Shown: piece after piece, positions 23,083-32,249 of the stretch
Layout: each line of letters starts with the position of its first letter
Position numbering within the stretch: position 1 is the first letter of the stretch
Source of the DNA: Chryseobacterium sp. 18061
Lineage (GTDB): Bacteria; Pseudomonadota; Gammaproteobacteria; Enterobacterales; Enterobacteriaceae
Length of the DNA stretch: 64,000 nt
Direction: 5' to 3'
NCBI GenBank assembly: GCA_902706205.1
Contig: CACSKA010000001.1
Location: forward strand, 248,001 to 312,000
Program-made: the position numbers and the translations under genes
Notes under the pieces: model-generated
The model's input: the letters and a program-made list of their open reading frames with translations, nothing else
Database searches by the model: none
What the model was told of the DNA's origin: nothing

Positions 23083-23109
23083 TTTCTCACCTGGCTCCCG
23101 GGTGAGAAA
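23083..23109 (+). terminator. Hairpin after adk and the ERIC element
   Basis: TTTCTCACC pairs with GGGTGAGAAA around a short loop, followed by ATTTCTC. A plausible end for the adk transcript, though the T-run is weak. Confidence 0.5.
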
Positions 23110-23197
23110 ATTTCTCATCTCACCTTTCACACCAATAGATACTTCTCTGTGCCGTTTCGGCTACAATTATCAGCCATTTAACGACTAAGAGGCGGCA

Positions 23198-24160
23198 ATG
23201 CGTCAGACGAAAACCGGCATTCTGTTAGCTAACCTCGGCACGCCCGATGCACCCACCCCGCAAGCGGTTAAACGCTATCTGCGCCAGTTCCTCAGCGACT
23301 CACGCGTCGTCGATACTCCGCGTGCCCTGTGGTGGCCGATTCTGCGTGGCGTGATTTTGCCGCTGCGCTCACCGCGTGTAGCGAAACTCTATCAGTCCGT
23401 GTGGATGGACGAAGGCTCGCCGTTGATGGTGTACAGCCGTCAGCAGCAGCAGGCGCTGGCTAAGCGTTTACCGGACACGCCAGTCGTGCTTGGCATGAGC
23501 TACGGCTCGCCATCGCTGGCAAGCGCGGTGGAAGAGCTGTTGACCCATAACGTCGATCACATAGTCGTCCTGCCGCTGTATCCACAGTATTCCTGTTCGA
23601 CCGCCGCGGCGGTGTGGGATGAATTGGCCCGAATTTTAGCCACCAAACGTCATATTCCCGGCGTCTCGTTTATTCGTGATTACGCCGACGATGATGACTA
23701 CATCCAGGCGCTGGTCAGCAGTGCAAAAGCCTCGTTTGCCGAACACGGCGAGCCCGACGTACTGCTGCTGTCCTATCACGGTATTCCACAGCGCTACGCT
23801 GACGAAGGCGATGACTATCCGCAGCGCTGTCGTGATACCACCCGCGAGCTGGCTTCCGCCCTCGACATTTCACCTGACAAAGTGATGATGACCTATCAGT
23901 CGCGTTTTGGCCGCGAACAATGGCTGACGCCATACACTGACGCAACGCTGAAAATGCTCGGCGAGAAAGGCGTGCAGCATGTGCAGGTGATGTGCCCGGG
24001 CTTTTCGGCAGATTGTCTGGAAACGCTGGAGGAAATCGCAGTGCAGAACAAAGAGTTCTTCCTGGAAGCCGGTGGCAAAAAGTATGAATACATTCCTGCT
24101 CTAAATGCTTCGGCTGAACACATTGAGATGATGGTCAATCTGACCGCACCATACCGCTAG
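23198..24160 (+). CDS. hemH: Ferrochelatase
   Basis: A 320-residue enzyme that inserts Fe2+ into protoporphyrin IX in the last step of haem synthesis. The catalytic His194 lies in [11 protein letters not shown], and the second conserved region around [12 protein letters not shown] holds the acidic metal-path residue. Length is identical to E. coli. No iron-sulfur cysteine cluster is expected in this group. In E. coli aes lies between hemH and gsk; here gsk follows after 77 bp and aes is absent. Confidence 0.97.
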   Translation: MRQTKTGILLANLGTPDAPTPQAVKRYLRQFLSDSRVVDTPRALWWPILRGVILPLRSPRVAKLYQSVWMDEGSPLMVYSRQQQQALAKRLPDTPVVLGMSYGSPSLASAVEELLTHNVDHIVVLPLYPQYSCSTAAAVWDELARILATKRHIPGVSFIRDYADDDDYIQALVSSAKASFAEHGEPDVLLLSYHGIPQRYADEGDDYPQRCRDTTRELASALDISPDKVMMTYQSRFGREQWLTPYTDATLKMLGEKGVQHVQVMCPGFSADCLETLEEIAVQNKEFFLEAGGKKYEYIPALNASAEHIEMMVNLTAPYR

Positions 24161-24237
24161 ACCCGCAGTCAGGACAGCGAACGGGTGGAGAATATGCTAC
24201 TATTCTCCGCTTATTCATAGCCACCTGACCACATCTC

Positions 24238-25542
24238 ATGAAATTTCCCGGTAAACGCAAATCCAAACATTACTTCCCCGTAAACGCCCGCGATCCGCTG
24301 TTGCAGCAGATCCAGCCTGAAACTGAAAACAGTGCCTCATGGGTGGTCGGTATCGATCAGACGCTGGTAGATATTGAAGCCAAAGTGGATGACGGGTTTG
24401 TCGCCCGTTACGGCCTGAGTAGCGGACATTCGCTGGTGATTGAAGACGATGTGGCGGAAGCGCTTTATCAGGAACTGGTGAGTAAGGATTTGATTACCCA
24501 TCAGTTTGCCGGTGGCACCATTGGCAATACCATGCACAACTACTCGGTGCTGGCGGACGACCGCTCGGTCCTGCTCGGCGTGATGTGCAGCAACATCGAA
24601 ATCGGCGGCTACGCCTATCGCTATCTCTGCAACACCTCCAGCCGTACCGACCTCAACTACTTGCAGGGCGTAGAAGGCCCAATCGGTCGCTGCTTCACGC
24701 TTATCAGCGACAGCGGCGAGCGCACCTTTGCGATTAGCCCTGGTCACATGAACCAACTGCATGCAGAGAGCATTCCTGAAGATGTGATTGCGGGCGCGTC
24801 GGCGCTGGTGCTGACGTCATATCTGGTACGCTGCAAGCCCGGCGAGCCGATGCGTGACGCGACCATGAAGGCGGTCGAATACGCCAAAAAGCATGACGTG
24901 CCGGTGGTACTGACGCTGGGAACCAAATACGTCATTGCGGACGATCCGGCCTGGTGGCAGTCGTTCCTCAAAGAAAACGTCTCTATTCTGGCGATGAACG
25001 AAGAAGAGGCCGAAGCGTTGACTGGCATTGCTGACCCGCTGCTGGCGTCTGACAAAGCGCTGGATTGGGTCGATTTAGTGCTCTGCACCGCAGGCCCGGT
25101 TGGGCTGTATATGGCGGGCTTCACCGAAGAAGAGAAAAAGCGTCTGACGCAGCATCCGCTGCTGCCGGGGGCGATTGCCGAATTTAACCAGTATGAATTC
25201 AGCCGGCCGATGCGTCACAAAGATTGTCAGCAGCCGCTGCGTATTTACTCCCACATCGCCCCGTACATGGGCGGCCCGGAGAAAATCATGAACACCAACG
25301 GCGCAGGCGATGGTGCGCTGGCGGCGCTGCTGCATGACATCACTGCGAATAATTTCCACCGCAGCAACGTACCGAACTCCAGTAAGCACGCGTTCACGTG
25401 GCTGACCTATTCCTCGCTGGCACAGGTGTGTAAATACGCTAACCGCGTGAGTTATCAGGTGCTTAATCAGCATTCTCCACGCCTGACGCGCGGTTTGCCG
25501 GAGCGGGAAGACAGTCTGGAAGAGTCTTACTGGGATCGGTAA
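24238..25542 (+). CDS. gsk: Inosine-guanosine kinase
   Basis: A 434-residue PfkB-family nucleoside kinase that phosphorylates guanosine and inosine to the 5'-monophosphates in purine salvage. The family signature NTNGAGDGAL with the catalytic Asp lies near residues 351-360. The N-terminal FAGGTIGNT motif is present near 88-96. Length equals E. coli Gsk. It is convergent with ybaL. Confidence 0.96.
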   Translation: MKFPGKRKSKHYFPVNARDPLLQQIQPETENSASWVVGIDQTLVDIEAKVDDGFVARYGLSSGHSLVIEDDVAEALYQELVSKDLITHQFAGGTIGNTMHNYSVLADDRSVLLGVMCSNIEIGGYAYRYLCNTSSRTDLNYLQGVEGPIGRCFTLISDSGERTFAISPGHMNQLHAESIPEDVIAGASALVLTSYLVRCKPGEPMRDATMKAVEYAKKHDVPVVLTLGTKYVIADDPAWWQSFLKENVSILAMNEEEAEALTGIADPLLASDKALDWVDLVLCTAGPVGLYMAGFTEEEKKRLTQHPLLPGAIAEFNQYEFSRPMRHKDCQQPLRIYSHIAPYMGGPEKIMNTNGAGDGALAALLHDITANNFHRSNVPNSSKHAFTWLTYSSLAQVCKYANRVSYQVLNQHSPRLTRGLPEREDSLEESYWDR

Positions 25543-25560
25543 GCGATGTTGGTTGTGCAG

Positions 25561-25586
25561 GCCCGACAGGCAACGCGCCGTCGGGC
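25561..25586. terminator. Hairpin between convergent gsk and ybaL
   Basis: GCCCGAC and GTCGGGC arms flank a 12-base loop, followed on the + strand by ATTTAC. It serves both convergent genes and resembles a short REP-like unit. Confidence 0.6.
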
Positions 25587-25635
25587 ATTTACGGCAGGCA
25601 GCCGGTGGCGCTGCGCTGACCGTGTCTACGGAGCC

Positions 25636-27312
25636 TTATTCCGTTACAACTTCACCCACCGCCGGTTTCTCCAGCAACCTCAACATCGTATTGGCAATCT
25701 CACGCTCGCCCATCACGACCTTATTCGCGCCACGTTCAGTGATGTAATCCACCTCATCGTCGTAATGCGCGCGGGCAATAATCTCCACGGTCGGGCATTT
25801 CTCTCTGGCCGACGCGACAATCTCGCCCGCCTCGTAGCCATTTGGAATCGTCAGCAATAGCCAACGTGCACAATCAAGATGCGCCAGATTCATAATCTCT
25901 TCACTCGCCGCATTGCCGAGTACCGCCCGAATGCCGCGCTCGCGCAGCTCATCGACACGAGTGCGTGATGTTTCAATCACCACCAGTGGAATGCCCTGGG
26001 CCATCAGCTTCTCGCCCAGCAGGCTGCCGACGCGGCCAAAGCCAACCAGCAGCGCATGATTACAGATATCCACCGGGATCTGTTTTTCATCCTCAATCGC
26101 TTCTTCGAGGGTCTGCTCGTCGAGGGTTTCGGTTTTATCGAGGTATTTTTCCAGCACCGCAAACAGCACAGGGTTGAGCATGATCGACAGGATCGCACCC
26201 GCCAGCACCAGATTCTGTCCGGCCTGTGGCAGCAGCCCCAGCGCCATTCCGAGTCCGGCAAGAATGAATGCGAATTCACCAATCTGTGCCAGGCTTGCGG
26301 CGATGGTCAACGCGGTGCGCTGCGAATGCCCGAACAGGCGAACCAGCGCAAACGCGGCGACCGACTTACCAAAGATGATAATCGCCAGCGTGCCAAGCAC
26401 CGCCAGCGGCTGCTCGATAAGCACCATCGGGTCGAACAACATCCCGACGGACACAAAGAACAGCACCGCGAATGCATCGCGCAGCGGTAGCGTATCGTGT
26501 GCGGCGCGATGGCTGAGTTCAGATTCGTTGAGCACCATACCGGCGAAGAAGGCGCCGAGGGCGAAGGAGACGTCGAACAGCTCGACCGCGCCAAAGGCAA
26601 TGCCCAGCGCCAGCGCCAGCACCGAGAGGGTAAACAGTTCGCGAGAGCCGGTGGCAGCGCTGCGGGCTAAAATCCACGGCACCAGACGACGGCCTACCAG
26701 CAGCATCACGGCGATAAAGGCGATAACTTTGCCGATGGTCAGACTTAAATCGAGCGCCAGCGTGGCGAAGCCCACGTCGCCTTGCTCGGCCATGCTGGCA
26801 ATCGCAGGCAGCATGACCAGCGTCAGCACCATCACCAGATCTTCGACAATCAGCCAGCCAATGGCAATTTGCCCACGCTGGCTGTCGACCAGCTGCCTCT
26901 CCTCAAGCGCGCGCAGCAGCACCACGGTACTGGCGGTAGAGAGACACAGACCAAACACGATGCCGGTCATCAGCGGCCAGCCTAAGCCTGCTGAAAGCGC
27001 CATACCCAGCAGCGTGGCGACCGCAATTTGTGCGATGGCGCCGGGAATGGCGATGGCCTTTACCGCCATCAAATCCTTCAGCGAGAAATGCAGTCCCACG
27101 CCGAACATCAGCAAAATTACGCCGAGTTCCGCCAGTTCAGGGGCAAGTTTGGTATCGGCCACGAAGCCGGGTGTAAAGGGGCCTGACAACACACCTGCTA
27201 ATAAATAACCCACCAGAGGAGAAATACGTAGCTTGTTGGCGATCATACCGAAGATAAAGGCGAGGACGAGCCCCCCTACAATGGTGGTGATTAGCGGTGT
27301 CGCGTGATGCAT
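25636..27312 (-). CDS. ybaL: YbaL, CPA2-family cation:proton antiporter with RCK domain
   Basis: A 558-residue inner membrane protein of the KefB/KefC-like monovalent cation:proton antiporter-2 group. About twelve transmembrane segments (residues 5-385) are followed by a TrkA-N/RCK nucleotide-binding domain with the Rossmann motif VGFGRVGSLLG (near 422). Length matches E. coli YbaL (558). The transported ion is not established. It reads toward gsk and shares the strand of fsr, separated by about 230 bp that hold the fsr hairpin. Confidence 0.94.
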   Translation of the reverse strand: MHHATPLITTIVGGLVLAFIFGMIANKLRISPLVGYLLAGVLSGPFTPGFVADTKLAPELAELGVILLMFGVGLHFSLKDLMAVKAIAIPGAIAQIAVATLLGMALSAGLGWPLMTGIVFGLCLSTASTVVLLRALEERQLVDSQRGQIAIGWLIVEDLVMVLTLVMLPAIASMAEQGDVGFATLALDLSLTIGKVIAFIAVMLLVGRRLVPWILARSAATGSRELFTLSVLALALGIAFGAVELFDVSFALGAFFAGMVLNESELSHRAAHDTLPLRDAFAVLFFVSVGMLFDPMVLIEQPLAVLGTLAIIIFGKSVAAFALVRLFGHSQRTALTIAASLAQIGEFAFILAGLGMALGLLPQAGQNLVLAGAILSIMLNPVLFAVLEKYLDKTETLDEQTLEEAIEDEKQIPVDICNHALLVGFGRVGSLLGEKLMAQGIPLVVIETSRTRVDELRERGIRAVLGNAASEEIMNLAHLDCARWLLLTIPNGYEAGEIVASAREKCPTVEIIARAHYDDEVDYITERGANKVVMGEREIANTMLRLLEKPAVGEVVTE

Positions 27313-27512
27313 TCCGTCTCCTTTCGTGGCTGCAAGGTTCCATTTCTGGCCTAAAAAGCCAAAAAGCTGAGTAATAGTTTATGACAATTTTGAGTATTCT
27401 GTTTATGAATTATTGTTGAATTAATAATAAAAAAGGAATTGGATGAAAAAATCGCCCAGATGGGGAAAGAAAGGAATTCATGAAGGGAGAGGACTGATAA
27501 ACCTTAGGGAAA

Positions 27513-27541
27513 TGGCCGCCAGATTTTTAATCTGACGGCCA
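27513..27541 (-). terminator. Hairpin after fsr
   Basis: GGCCGCCAGAT and ATCTGACGGCC arms around TTTTA form a strong hairpin, beginning 5 bp past the fsr stop codon. The T-run on the fsr side is short. Confidence 0.6.
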
Positions 27542-27546
27542 AAAAA

Positions 27547-28767
27547 TCAGTCTTTATGTCGATTGTCAGGCAGGAATATAGTCAACATCCCGAGTAAAGG
27601 CAGGAAAGCACAGATTTTATAGACCTCTTCAATGCTGGTATGGTCGGCAACCACCCCCAGAACTGCGGCCCCAAGGCCACCCATCCCGAATGCAAAACCA
27701 AAGAACAGACCGGAAACCATGCCGATTCGGCCCGGTAACAGCTCTTGGGCGTACACCAGAATGGCAGAAAATGCCGAGGCGAGGATAAATCCAATAATCA
27801 CCGTTAAAATCCCGGTCCATTCCAGTGTTGCGTAGGGTAAAATAAGCGTAAACGGTGCAACGCCGAGGATAGAGCCCCAAATTACGTATTTACGACCGAT
27901 TTTATCGCCGACAGGCCCGCCAATCACCGTTCCTGCCGCCACCGCGAACAGGAAGGCAAATAGGTGGAACTGTGCATTCTGGACCGATAATCCGAATTTA
28001 TGCATCAGATAAAAGGTGTAATAGCTGCTAATGCTCGCCATATAGAAGTATTTCGAGAATATCAGCAGCAATAGGACGCTCACGGCCAGTATTACTTTGT
28101 TACGCGGCAGCGGATTAACAATCTTCGCGACCGGTTTACCCTTGTTTATCCGGTGCTGAGCGGCGTACCAGCGACTGATTTGCGCCAGAACCACAATCGC
28201 CAGCAGCGCGGCGAGCACGAACCACGCCACGTTCCCTTTTCCGTAGGGCGCGATGACCAGCGCCGCCAGCAAGGGGCCCAGTGAGCTGCCGAAATTGCCA
28301 CCGACCTGGAACAGCGACTGCGCCAGGCCGTGACGCCCACCGGAGGCCATACGCGCCACGCGGGAAGACTCCGGATGGAACACCGATGAACCGGTGCCGA
28401 CCAATGCCGCCGCAAATACCACGCCTTCAAAACTGCCTGCCATTGCCAGTAGTACCAGCCCACTCAGGGTAAAGCACATGCCAATAGGCAACGACCACGG
28501 CATCGGGTATTTATCGGTCCAGTAGCCGACCACTGGCTGCAATAGCGAAGAGGTCAGCTGGAAGGTCAGGGTTATCATCCCAATCTGCACGAAGGTCAGG
28601 GAGAACTCCGATTGCAGCAGAGGGTAAATCGCCAGGATCAGCGACTGGATCATATCGTTTAGCAGGTGAGAAAGGCTGATTGCGCCCAGAATGCCAAAGG
28701 AGGTTCTGGCCTTTTGCGGCGGCGCAGACGGGCCTGACAGCGTCGGACTGGTTTCACTGATTGCCAT
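27547..28767 (-). CDS. fsr: Fsr, fosmidomycin resistance MFS exporter
   Basis: A 406-residue major facilitator superfamily transporter with twelve predicted transmembrane segments. Overproduction in E. coli gives fosmidomycin resistance. MFS loop motifs such as GYWTDKYPMPW (after TM2) and GPVGDKIGRKYVIWG (between TM8 and TM9) are present. The ATG at 28767 gives exactly the E. coli length; a GTG three codons upstream is the alternative. The gene is divergent from ushA. Confidence 0.95.
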   Translation of the reverse strand: MAISETSPTLSGPSAPPQKARTSFGILGAISLSHLLNDMIQSLILAIYPLLQSEFSLTFVQIGMITLTFQLTSSLLQPVVGYWTDKYPMPWSLPIGMCFTLSGLVLLAMAGSFEGVVFAAALVGTGSSVFHPESSRVARMASGGRHGLAQSLFQVGGNFGSSLGPLLAALVIAPYGKGNVAWFVLAALLAIVVLAQISRWYAAQHRINKGKPVAKIVNPLPRNKVILAVSVLLLLIFSKYFYMASISSYYTFYLMHKFGLSVQNAQFHLFAFLFAVAAGTVIGGPVGDKIGRKYVIWGSILGVAPFTLILPYATLEWTGILTVIIGFILASAFSAILVYAQELLPGRIGMVSGLFFGFAFGMGGLGAAVLGVVADHTSIEEVYKICAFLPLLGMLTIFLPDNRHKD

Positions 28768-28941
28768 AGATTTCACTTAAGTAGTTGATTGCGACGTTGG
28801 GGAAAATCGACTCTGTAATAATTATCAGACTAAGATAACGGTGTCGGACGTTTGAAGAAAGTCTCAATTCTGAAAACATATTTGTCTATGCTTGTTACTC
28901 ATTGTAATTTCTGCACTTGTCATTCAGTCAGGGAGAGAGTC

Positions 28942-30594
28942 ATGAAATGTTTGAAACGCGGTGTGGCACTGGCAATTCTGGCAGCATGGTCGCTGACCAG
29001 CCTGCAAGTGCAAGCGTATGAGCAGGATAAAACCTACAAAATTACCATCCTGCATACCAACGATCACCACGGCCATTTCTGGCGCAGCGAATACGGTGAA
29101 TACGGTCTGGCGGCGCAAAAGACGCTGGTGGACGGTATTCGTAGAGAAGTGGCGGCGGAAGGTGGCAGCGTGTTGTTGTTGTCGGGTGGTGATATCAACA
29201 CCGGCGTGCCGGAATCTGATTTACAGGATGCGGAGCCCGATTTCCGCGGTATGAATCTGGTCGGCTACGACGCGATGGCGGTCGGTAACCATGAGTTCGA
29301 TAACCCGCTGTCGGTTCTGCGTCAGCAGGAAAAATGGTCTAAATTCCCGTTTCTGTCCGCCAATATTTACCAGAAAAGTACCGGTGAACGCCTGTTTAAA
29401 CCGTGGGCGCTGTTTAACCGTCAGGGACTGAAAATTGCGGTGATTGGTTTAACCACCGACGACACCGCCAAAATTGGTAACCCGGAAAACTTCACCGATA
29501 TCGAATTCCGTAATCCGGCCGCAGAAGCGACGCTGGTAATCCAGGAGTTGCAGCAAACGCAGAAGCCGGACGTTATCCTCGCTGCCACGCACATGGGGCA
29601 TTATGACAACGGCAATCATGGCTCGAACGCGGCAGGCGATGTGGAAATGGCGCGCAGCCTGCCCGCCGGTTCACTGGCGATGATTGTGGGGGGACACTCA
29701 CAGGACCCGGTCTGCATGGCGTCGGAGAATAAAAAGCAGGTCGATTACGTGCCGGGCACACCGTGCGCGCCGGATAAACAAAACGGCATCTGGATTGTGC
29801 AGGCTCATGAATGGGGTAAATACGTGGGCCGGGCAGATTTCGAGTTCCGCAACGGCGAAATGAAGCTGGTGCATTACCAGCTGATCCCGGTCAACCTGAA
29901 GAAAAAGGTGACCTACGATAACGGGCAAAGTGAGCGCGTACTTTACACCCCGCAGATCCCGGAAAACCCGCAGATGCTCTCGCTGCTGACCCCGTTCCAG
30001 AACAAAGGCAAAGCGCAGCTGGAAGTGAAAGTGGGTGATGTGAACGGCCATCTTGAAGGCGATCGCAGCAAAGTGCGTTTCGTGCAAACCAACATGGGTC
30101 ATCTGATTCTGTCGGCGCAAATGGCACGCACCAATGCGGATTTCGCCGTAATGAGTGGCGGCGGTATCCGCGATTCCATCGAAGCAGGGAAAATCACTTA
30201 CAAAGACGTGCTGAAAGTGCAGCCGTTCGGCAACGTGGTGGTGTATGTCGACATGACCGGCAAAGAAGTGACGGATTATCTGACGGCAGTAGCACAGATG
30301 AAACCGGATTCAGGGGCGTATCCGCAGTTTGCGAACGTCAGTTTTGTGGCGAAAGGCGGTCAGCTGAACGACTTGAAAATCAAAGATGAGCCGATTGACC
30401 CGAACAAAACATACCGCATGGCGACGCTGAATTTTAACGCCACTGGCGGTGATGGTTATCCGCATATTGATAACAAACCGGGTTATGTGAATACCGGGTT
30501 TATCGACGCGGAAGTGTTGAAACAGTATGTCGAGCAAAACTCGCCGCTGGATGTGAATGCTTACGAACCGAAAGGGGAAGTGAGCTGGCAGTAA
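28942..30594 (+). CDS. ushA: UshA periplasmic 5'-nucleotidase / UDP-sugar hydrolase
   Basis: A 550-residue periplasmic enzyme that hydrolyses UDP-glucose and 5'-nucleotides for salvage. A signal peptide (residues 1-25, ending QVQA) precedes the metallophosphatase domain. Metal-binding motifs HTNDHHGHF (near 41-49), GNHEFDN (near 115-121) and GGHSQDP (near 251-257) are present. The C-terminal domain carries the Phe-containing substrate pocket. The start at 28942 has a GGGAGAGAG ribosome site and yields the E. coli length; a longer frame to 28852 is not used. Confidence 0.96.
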   Translation: MKCLKRGVALAILAAWSLTSLQVQAYEQDKTYKITILHTNDHHGHFWRSEYGEYGLAAQKTLVDGIRREVAAEGGSVLLLSGGDINTGVPESDLQDAEPDFRGMNLVGYDAMAVGNHEFDNPLSVLRQQEKWSKFPFLSANIYQKSTGERLFKPWALFNRQGLKIAVIGLTTDDTAKIGNPENFTDIEFRNPAAEATLVIQELQQTQKPDVILAATHMGHYDNGNHGSNAAGDVEMARSLPAGSLAMIVGGHSQDPVCMASENKKQVDYVPGTPCAPDKQNGIWIVQAHEWGKYVGRADFEFRNGEMKLVHYQLIPVNLKKKVTYDNGQSERVLYTPQIPENPQMLSLLTPFQNKGKAQLEVKVGDVNGHLEGDRSKVRFVQTNMGHLILSAQMARTNADFAVMSGGGIRDSIEAGKITYKDVLKVQPFGNVVVYVDMTGKEVTDYLTAVAQMKPDSGAYPQFANVSFVAKGGQLNDLKIKDEPIDPNKTYRMATLNFNATGGDGYPHIDNKPGYVNTGFIDAEVLKQYVEQNSPLDVNAYEPKGEVSWQ

Positions 30595-30665
30595 GTTGTC
30601 TTTGAAGAGAACCGTTTTGTCGGTCCGGCGGCGCAAGCTGACCGGGCCGACGCCTTCTTGGGGCA

Positions 30666-31145
30666 TTAATCCTGTCGCGCAATATCCGCAAATTTCGCAT
30701 CCAGCATTTTGGCCAAATCGCTCGCCGCTAATTCAATATCCAGCCCGCGTCTTCCACCTGACACATAAATCGTCTCGAAGGTCTGAGCTGGAGCGTCAAT
30801 CAGCGTCGGCAGGCGTTTCTTCTGCCCCAGCGGGCTAATGCCACCCACCAGATACCCGGTGATGCGCTGGGCGACCATCGGGTCGGCCATATCGACTTTC
30901 TTCGCGCCCAATGCTTTGGCGACTTTTTTCAAATCCAGCTGCGTCGCGACGGGGGTCACGGCTACAGCCAAATGCTTCATATCGCCATTCATCGCCACCA
31001 GCAGCGTTTTGTAAACCTGATCCGCATTCAGACCGAGTTTACGCACCACTTCATCGCCAAAGTTGGTTTCATTCGGATCGTGATCGTAGCTGTGGAGCTG
31101 GAAAGAGATCTTGTTTTTTTCGAGTAACTTAACGGCGGGAGTCAT
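30666..31145 (-). CDS. ybaK: YbaK, Cys-tRNA(Pro) deacylase
   Basis: A 159-residue trans-editing enzyme that hydrolyses Cys mischarged on tRNA(Pro). The catalytic Lys46 in VYKTLLV and the [10 protein letters not shown] loop are present. The start [11 protein letters not shown] at 31145 gives the E. coli length; a much longer open frame to 31553 crosses the chiX region and is rejected. Convergent with ushA; chiX is divergent upstream. Confidence 0.95.
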   Translation of the reverse strand: MTPAVKLLEKNKISFQLHSYDHDPNETNFGDEVVRKLGLNADQVYKTLLVAMNGDMKHLAVAVTPVATQLDLKKVAKALGAKKVDMADPMVAQRITGYLVGGISPLGQKKRLPTLIDAPAQTFETIYVSGGRRGLDIELAASDLAKMLDAKFADIARQD

Positions 31146-31231
31146 AACGATCCTTCTTACAACCAAGGTGAACTGGGGCCAGCATACGCCTGAAGATTGT
31201 CGAAAAAATAGTACTATCTTGCGCAATAGTG

Positions 31232-31261
31232 TTGGCAGTGATGGTGACTTTGAGCGACAAT
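31232..31261 (+). promoter_or_regulatory. chiX promoter
   Basis: TTGGCA (31232-31237) and GACAAT (31256-31261) with an 18-bp spacer form a sigma-70-like promoter about 7 bp before the inferred ChiX 5' end. Confidence 0.6.
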
Positions 31262-31266
31262 CTGAG

Positions 31267-31347
31267 GATCCGAAGTGCGAACTTCGGGATAATAATAACG
31301 ATGAAATTCCTCTTTGACGGGCCAATAGAAATATTGGCCACTTTTTT
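31267..31347 (+). ncRNA. chiX: ChiX (MicM/SroB) Hfq-dependent small RNA
   Basis: About 80 nt between ybaK and ybaP, the E. coli location. The 3' part is nearly identical to E. coli ChiX: GATGAAATTCCTCTTTGACG, then a terminator stem GGCCAATA/TATTGGCC with a GAAA loop (31320-31339) and a T-run. The AU-rich pairing region ATAATAATAA is kept. The 5' hairpin has different bases (CCGAAGT / ACTTCGG) but the same stem-loop shape. ChiX silences chitoporin (chiP) and chb operon mRNAs. The 5' end is inferred from the promoter. Its T-run overlaps the stop codon of ybaP on the other strand. Confidence 0.88.
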
Positions 31348-32149
31348 ATGTAAGCGCCGATCGCAGCATCGACGGCAAATTTCCTTCCCCGTATAGATGC
31401 AATGCCCCGACGGCAACCACATAGCGCCCCGGCGGCAATGCGTGCAATTTTTCCCGCCAGGCCAGGTTTCGCTGATGCATCAACACGTCGTACAGCGAGT
31501 GACTGAAAGTATTCGGCAGCGACGGCGTTTCGCCCGGAGGCTGCTCCATCCACCAGCCAATCATCACCTGCAGCAAACGCGCATTGGTGTGCCAGTGGGT
31601 CAGGGTATCTTCCAGCAGCGCCAATCCGTTGTCAGGCATATCACGCAGCAGCGCTATCTGGCTCTCGGCCCCTTCCAGTTCGATGACCTTACGGTTCGCT
31701 TCCCGCGCGGCATTTAGCAGCTGATAATCAATCCCGTAATCAGGACGTAAACCCAGCTTTTGCGCCTGCGTGGCTTGCAGCACCATGGCCACCTGCCACA
31801 GCGGCTGGCTGTCGAAAAGCGCTACGGAAAGCCCAAGCTCGTCGGTCAGCTTTTCCAACTGCTGGAAACAGGCTTCACTCAAACGCTCACGCAACGGTGA
31901 ATACGTCGGGAGATCACGAAACGGCGTCTCGCTGCCGGTGATATCGGCTTCGACGATCAGCGCATCCGCCTGCTGAATCAGTTTGATCAACCGTGGGGGC
32001 AGCGGCGACATATCGCGAGTGCCCATATGAATGCTGCCGACCAGGTGCAGTTGTTGCCCACCTGCGAGCGTGATGTCTATGCCGGGCCACGGATAACGGC
32101 CACGGAACAGGGCGCATAGCGAAGATTTTACGCGTTGAAACAGTCCCAT
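31346..32149 (-). CDS. ybaP: YbaP, TraB/PrgY-family protein
   Basis: A 267-residue TraB-family protein (GxxH motifs VGSIHMG near residue 37 and [13 protein letters not shown] near the C-terminus), similar to E. coli YbaP (264). Family members are proposed metalloproteases; the E. coli function is unknown. The start [10 protein letters not shown] at 32149 has GGAG 5 bp upstream and is preferred to the longer frame to 32176. The stop overlaps the ChiX terminator. E. coli ybaQ, expected next to it, is absent. Confidence 0.9.
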   Translation of the reverse strand: MGLFQRVKSSLCALFRGRYPWPGIDITLAGGQQLHLVGSIHMGTRDMSPLPPRLIKLIQQADALIVEADITGSETPFRDLPTYSPLRERLSEACFQQLEKLTDELGLSVALFDSQPLWQVAMVLQATQAQKLGLRPDYGIDYQLLNAAREANRKVIELEGAESQIALLRDMPDNGLALLEDTLTHWHTNARLLQVMIGWWMEQPPGETPSLPNTFSHSLYDVLMHQRNLAWREKLHALPPGRYVVAVGALHLYGEGNLPSMLRSALT

Positions 32150-32249
32150 ATGCGCTCCATGAAGGTAAAAGATCATGCTAACGCGTCAGGGTTGGGTGCT
32201 CAATGCCTAAATCACCGCCGGCCCCTGTTTCTGGCAGGCGCGTGGCAGT

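Noticed and set aside
26174..27208. Long plus-strand open frame opposite ybaL (344 codons), Ser/Ala/Pro-rich
   Set aside because: Shadow of the ybaL coding sequence; composition is that of a mirrored membrane protein frame.
31146..31553. N-terminal extension of ybaK to 295 residues
   Set aside because: The extra residues cross the chiX promoter and RNA, and the 159-residue form matches the family exactly.
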